DNA of 19,156 nt from Methylococcaceae bacterium UBA1147 (GTDB lineage: Bacteria; Pseudomonadota; Gammaproteobacteria; Methylococcales; UBA1147): assembly GCA_002311315.1 (NCBI GenBank), contig DBZZ01000042.1, positions 5,213 through 24,368 on the forward strand, read 5' to 3'. The position numbers and the translations under genes are program-made. Shown here piece after piece: positions 16,290 through 19,156 of this stretch. A model generated the notes under the pieces. It did not search any database and had not been told where the DNA came from. It saw only the letters and a list, made by a program, of their open reading frames with translations. Within the stretch, counting starts at the first letter, position 1, and every line of letters starts with the position of its first letter.

Positions 16290-17963
16290 TTAGCGGCCTC
16301 TGGCAGTTTTTCCCCAACTGTCTCTGAGAGTCACGGTGCGGTTGAACACCTTTTTCTGTTCCGAGCTGTCGATCGCATCGACGCAGAAGTACCCGGTTCT
16401 TTCGAACTGATAACGCTCGCCGCCAACTGCCTTGGCGAGCGATGGTTCAAGTTTGCATTGATCCAGAACCTTCAGTGAATCGGGGTTAAGCGCCTCGCGG
16501 AAATCGTTCATTGATTCCGGATTGGGCACCGAGAATAGCCGGTCATAAAGACGAATCTCGCCATCAACCGCATGTTGCTCGGATACCCAGTGAACCACTC
16601 CTTTAACCTTGCGCCCTTCGGGTTTCCTGCCCAGTGTGTCGGCATCGTAGGTACACCGCAACAGGTTGATTTCACCGTTTGAATCCCGGATCACCTCTTC
16701 ACAGCGGATGACGTAGGCACCTCGCAGACGGACTTCGCCGCCAGGGATGAGTCGTTTGAATTTCGGCGGTGGAACCTCGGCAAAATCGTCCTGCTCGATA
16801 AAGAGTGTTCTTCCGAACGGTACCTTCCGCGTGCCGAGTTCTGGCTTCTGAGGATGATTCGGCAATTTTAGGTCTTCGACCTGTTCCTCCGGATAGTTTT
16901 CAATCAAGATCTTCAGTGGACGCAGTACCGCCATCGCACGCGGAGCATTTTGGTTTAGATCGTCCCGAATAACATTTTCCAGCACGCCCATCTCGATCCA
17001 TGCGTCTTTCTTGGTGACACCGATTCGCTCGCAAAATCCGCGAATGGAGGCGGGGGTGAAGCCGGCTCTGCGCAACCCGGCGATGGTCGGAACTCTCGGG
17101 TCATCCCATCCTGAAACATGGCCCTCGGTGACCAGCAGATTCAGCTTCCTTTTGCTCATGACCGTGTATTCCAGAGACAGCCTGGCAAATTCAATCTGTT
17201 GCGGGTGGCAGGGCACATCCAGTTGATTCAGGATCCAGTCGTAAAGCGGACGGTGGTCCTCGAATTCCAGCGTACAGAGAGAATGCGTAATCCCTTCCAG
17301 CGCGTCCGAAATGCAATGAGTAAAATCGTACATTGGGTACAGGTTCCACAGATTGCCCGTGCGCTGGTGATGGATGTTACGGATCCGGTAGAGCACTGGA
17401 TCACGCATGTTGATATTGCCGGAAGCCATGTCGATCCTGGCGCGCAATACATAGGCTCCATCCTCGAATTCTCCGTCTCTCATGCGCCGGAAAAGCTCCA
17501 GGTTTTCCTCCATACTCCGTAATCTGTCAGGGCTCTCGCGTCCCGGCTCGGTCAGATTCCCTCGGTATTCGCGGATCTGCTCGGCAGACAGGCTGTCGAC
17601 GTAGGCATTCCCGCCGCGAATCAGTTCGACTGCGTAGCCATAAAGTTTCTCGAAATATTCCGAAGCATGGCGCAGTTTCGTCCATTCGAAACCCAGCCAT
17701 TGCACATCCCGTTCAATTGCCTTCATGTAGTCAACACTTTCCTTTTCAGGATTGGTGTCATCGAAGCGAAGGTTACAGGTTCCGGAGTATTCGGCAGCAA
17801 CACCGAAGTTCAGGCAGATTGATTTTGCATGCCCGATATGCAGGTAGCCGTTCGGTTCGGGCGGGAACCTCGTCACCACGCGGCCGTCGTATCGGCTGCT
17901 GTCGGTATCAGCGACGACTTCCTGGCGGACGAAGTCGACGGGGGTCGGGTCCTGTTCGGTCAT
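16290..17963 (-). CDS. glnS: Glutaminyl-tRNA synthetase
   Basis: This cytoplasmic class I enzyme charges tRNA-Gln with glutamine. It has 557 residues from the ATG at 17963, and E. coli GlnS has 554. The ATP-binding HIGH motif is in [14 protein letters not shown], residues 42-45. The KMSKS-type loop reads VMSKRK at residues 269-273, also where E. coli has it. The stretch [13 protein letters not shown] and the C-terminal anticodon-binding beta-barrel region (for example [24 protein letters not shown]) are present. GAGGG lies about 10 bases before the ATG on the minus strand. The frame is open to 18086, but those residues are not family-like. The stop is TAA. gltX lies 146 bases upstream on the same strand. 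Direct charging by GlnS suggests this organism does not depend only on the GatCAB route for Gln-tRNA-Gln. Confidence 0.97.
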   Translation of the reverse strand: MTEQDPTPVDFVRQEVVADTDSSRYDGRVVTRFPPEPNGYLHIGHAKSICLNFGVAAEYSGTCNLRFDDTNPEKESVDYMKAIERDVQWLGFEWTKLRHASEYFEKLYGYAVELIRGGNAYVDSLSAEQIREYRGNLTEPGRESPDRLRSMEENLELFRRMRDGEFEDGAYVLRARIDMASGNINMRDPVLYRIRNIHHQRTGNLWNLYPMYDFTHCISDALEGITHSLCTLEFEDHRPLYDWILNQLDVPCHPQQIEFARLSLEYTVMSKRKLNLLVTEGHVSGWDDPRVPTIAGLRRAGFTPASIRGFCERIGVTKKDAWIEMGVLENVIRDDLNQNAPRAMAVLRPLKILIENYPEEQVEDLKLPNHPQKPELGTRKVPFGRTLFIEQDDFAEVPPPKFKRLIPGGEVRLRGAYVIRCEEVIRDSNGEINLLRCTYDADTLGRKPEGRKVKGVVHWVSEQHAVDGEIRLYDRLFSVPNPESMNDFREALNPDSLKVLDQCKLEPSLAKAVGGERYQFERTGYFCVDAIDSSEQKKVFNRTVTLRDSWGKTARGR

Positions 17964-18109
17964 CGAACGCTCGCCCTCGGTTTCCCTGCTCGAATCGCCC
18001 GAAGTCTGACGAATCTGGCATCGTTCCGGTAGTTGAAGTCGTGAGGCTCCGCCACGGCTCCTGCAGGAGACCTGTCCTGTATTCAATCGACGTCAGCGAC
18101 GTTCCGGGG

Positions 18110-19156
18110 TCACAATTCCTCGAGCGCCCGATCGATCCGGGCGAGCACCCGTTCGCGACCGAGCAGTTCGAGGCAGTCGAACATGCCGATCCCGGCAGGC
18201 TTGCCGGTCACGGCCACCCGCACCGCGTGAATGATCCCGCCCAGCCCGGTCTCCTCTTCCTCGACGAACGCCTGCATCAGTCTCTCGAGGATCTCGGCAT
18301 CGAATGACTCGACCTCGGCCAGCCGCTCGCGGAAGCGGGCCAGCCGATCGGGGATGCCTTCCTTGCCCAGTCGCTTGCGGACCGCCTTGGGATCGTACAC
18401 CAACTCCTCGTCGGCAACGAAGAACTCATCGTAGTTCAGGATGTCGCTGTAGAGTTTCAATCGATCATCGATCGCTTCGACCAGCCGCGTGACAAACCGG
18501 CGAGTCCCGGCGTCGTCGACATCATCGACCAGGCCCGCGGCGGCCAGGTACCACGACGATCGGTCGACACGGTTCTCGAGGCTCTGCTGGTTCATCCAGT
18601 GTGCCTGCAGGCTGGCGAGCTTGTCGGGATCGAGACCCGCGGGACTCTTGACCACGCGGTCGAGTGAGAAGTTCTCGACGATCGTCTCCCGCGACATCAC
18701 CTCGGTGCGGTCGTCGAGTGACCAGCCGAGACGGGCGAGCGAGTTGGTGACCGCTTCGGGGAGGTACCCCATCACCCGGTAGTACTCGACCATCACCGGG
18801 TCGGGCCGGTCATCGTCACGGTAACCGATCCGCGGCAACACGCGGTCGGCGGCCTGGAACAGGCGGTGGAAGTGCGGGTTGTCACGGTAGCGGTCGAGCT
18901 TGCGCTTGCTGAGCTTGTCCGTCGAGCCGGGTGCGGCCACGTAGGCGACGTGGGCGAACACCGGCAACTCGTGCCCCAGGGCTTCGTGCAGCAGCACCTG
19001 CACGGGGGTGTTCGACAGGTGTTCCTCGGCGCGGATCACGTGGCTGATCGACATCGCGGCGTCGTCGACGACCGTGGCGAAGTTGTACAGCGGCGAGCCA
19101 TCGGAGCGCAGGATGACCGGGTCGGGAATCAGCCCGGCGTCCCATTCGACCCGCCC
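18110..19156 (-). CDS. gltX: Glutamyl-tRNA synthetase, C-terminal part (5' end outside the window)
   Basis: This class I enzyme charges tRNA-Glu. The frame is open to the right edge, so about 348 C-terminal residues are seen and the HIGH region is missing. The visible part starts in the catalytic domain with DPVILRSDGSPLYNFATVVDD, a typical GltX stretch, then ISHVIRAEEHLSNTPVQ. The KMSKS-like loop is DKLSKRK. An anticodon-binding domain follows. The linker after KLSKRK, with YYRVMGYLPEAVTNSLARLGWSLDD, appears longer than in E. coli GltX and suggests the larger GltX type I associate with planctomycetes and some others (from memory, unverified). The ATG at 19054 is internal and not the start. 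The stop is TGA. The gene is upstream of glnS on the same strand. Its G+C content is high for the window: 42 of 60 bases in 18121-18180 and 41 of 60 in 18601-18660. Confidence 0.93.
   Translation of the reverse strand, partial: GRVEWDAGLIPDPVILRSDGSPLYNFATVVDDAAMSISHVIRAEEHLSNTPVQVLLHEALGHELPVFAHVAYVAAPGSTDKLSKRKLDRYRDNPHFHRLFQAADRVLPRIGYRDDDRPDPVMVEYYRVMGYLPEAVTNSLARLGWSLDDRTEVMSRETIVENFSLDRVVKSPAGLDPDKLASLQAHWMNQQSLENRVDRSSWYLAAAGLVDDVDDAGTRRFVTRLVEAIDDRLKLYSDILNYDEFFVADEELVYDPKAVRKRLGKEGIPDRLARFRERLAEVESFDAEILERLMQAFVEEEETGLGGIIHAVRVAVTGKPAGIGMFDCLELLGRERVLARIDRALEEL

Overview
The window looks like chromosomal DNA of a gammaproteobacterium. It carries a heptosyltransferase II gene (LPS inner core), a complete recC-recB-recD operon, a bacterial-type glutaminyl-tRNA synthetase and a cut-off glutamyl-tRNA synthetase. 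I cannot name the genus. I see no tRNA, rRNA, CRISPR array, insertion sequence or phage gene.

Layout, left to right. (a) Bases 1-275 hold no gene I can recognise. (b) waaF (276-1298, +) is followed by a 286-base gap and converges on the recCBD operon. (c) The operon fills 1585 to about 10221-10254 on the minus strand, in the order recC, recB, recD, with a 4-base overlap and then an 8-base overlap. The ptrA gene that sits inside the E. coli operon is absent. recC has no ATG, GTG or TTG at the expected start and probably uses a rare start codon. (d) Bases 10436 to about 11190 (+) hold the wreck of a TolC/CzcC-type outer-membrane efflux protein gene, with several in-frame stops and at least two frameshifts. 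(e) Bases 11285-14008 (+) hold three tandem paralogous EamA/DMT membrane proteins of about 292 residues. They are followed by a GT4 glycosyltransferase (14086-15270) and an unrecognised lipoprotein (15460-16176). (f) glnS (17963-16290) and the 3' part of gltX (19156-18110) lie on the minus strand, in the order gltX then glnS.

RecBCD repairs double-strand breaks and degrades foreign linear DNA. WaaF, the DMT trio, the GT4 enzyme and the lipoprotein all point to the cell envelope. The DMT trio plus GT4 is the most system-like group here. A role in moving or modifying a lipid-linked or envelope sugar is my inference and is not shown by sequence alone. gltX is clearly richer in G+C than most of the window, which could mean a different history for that gene.
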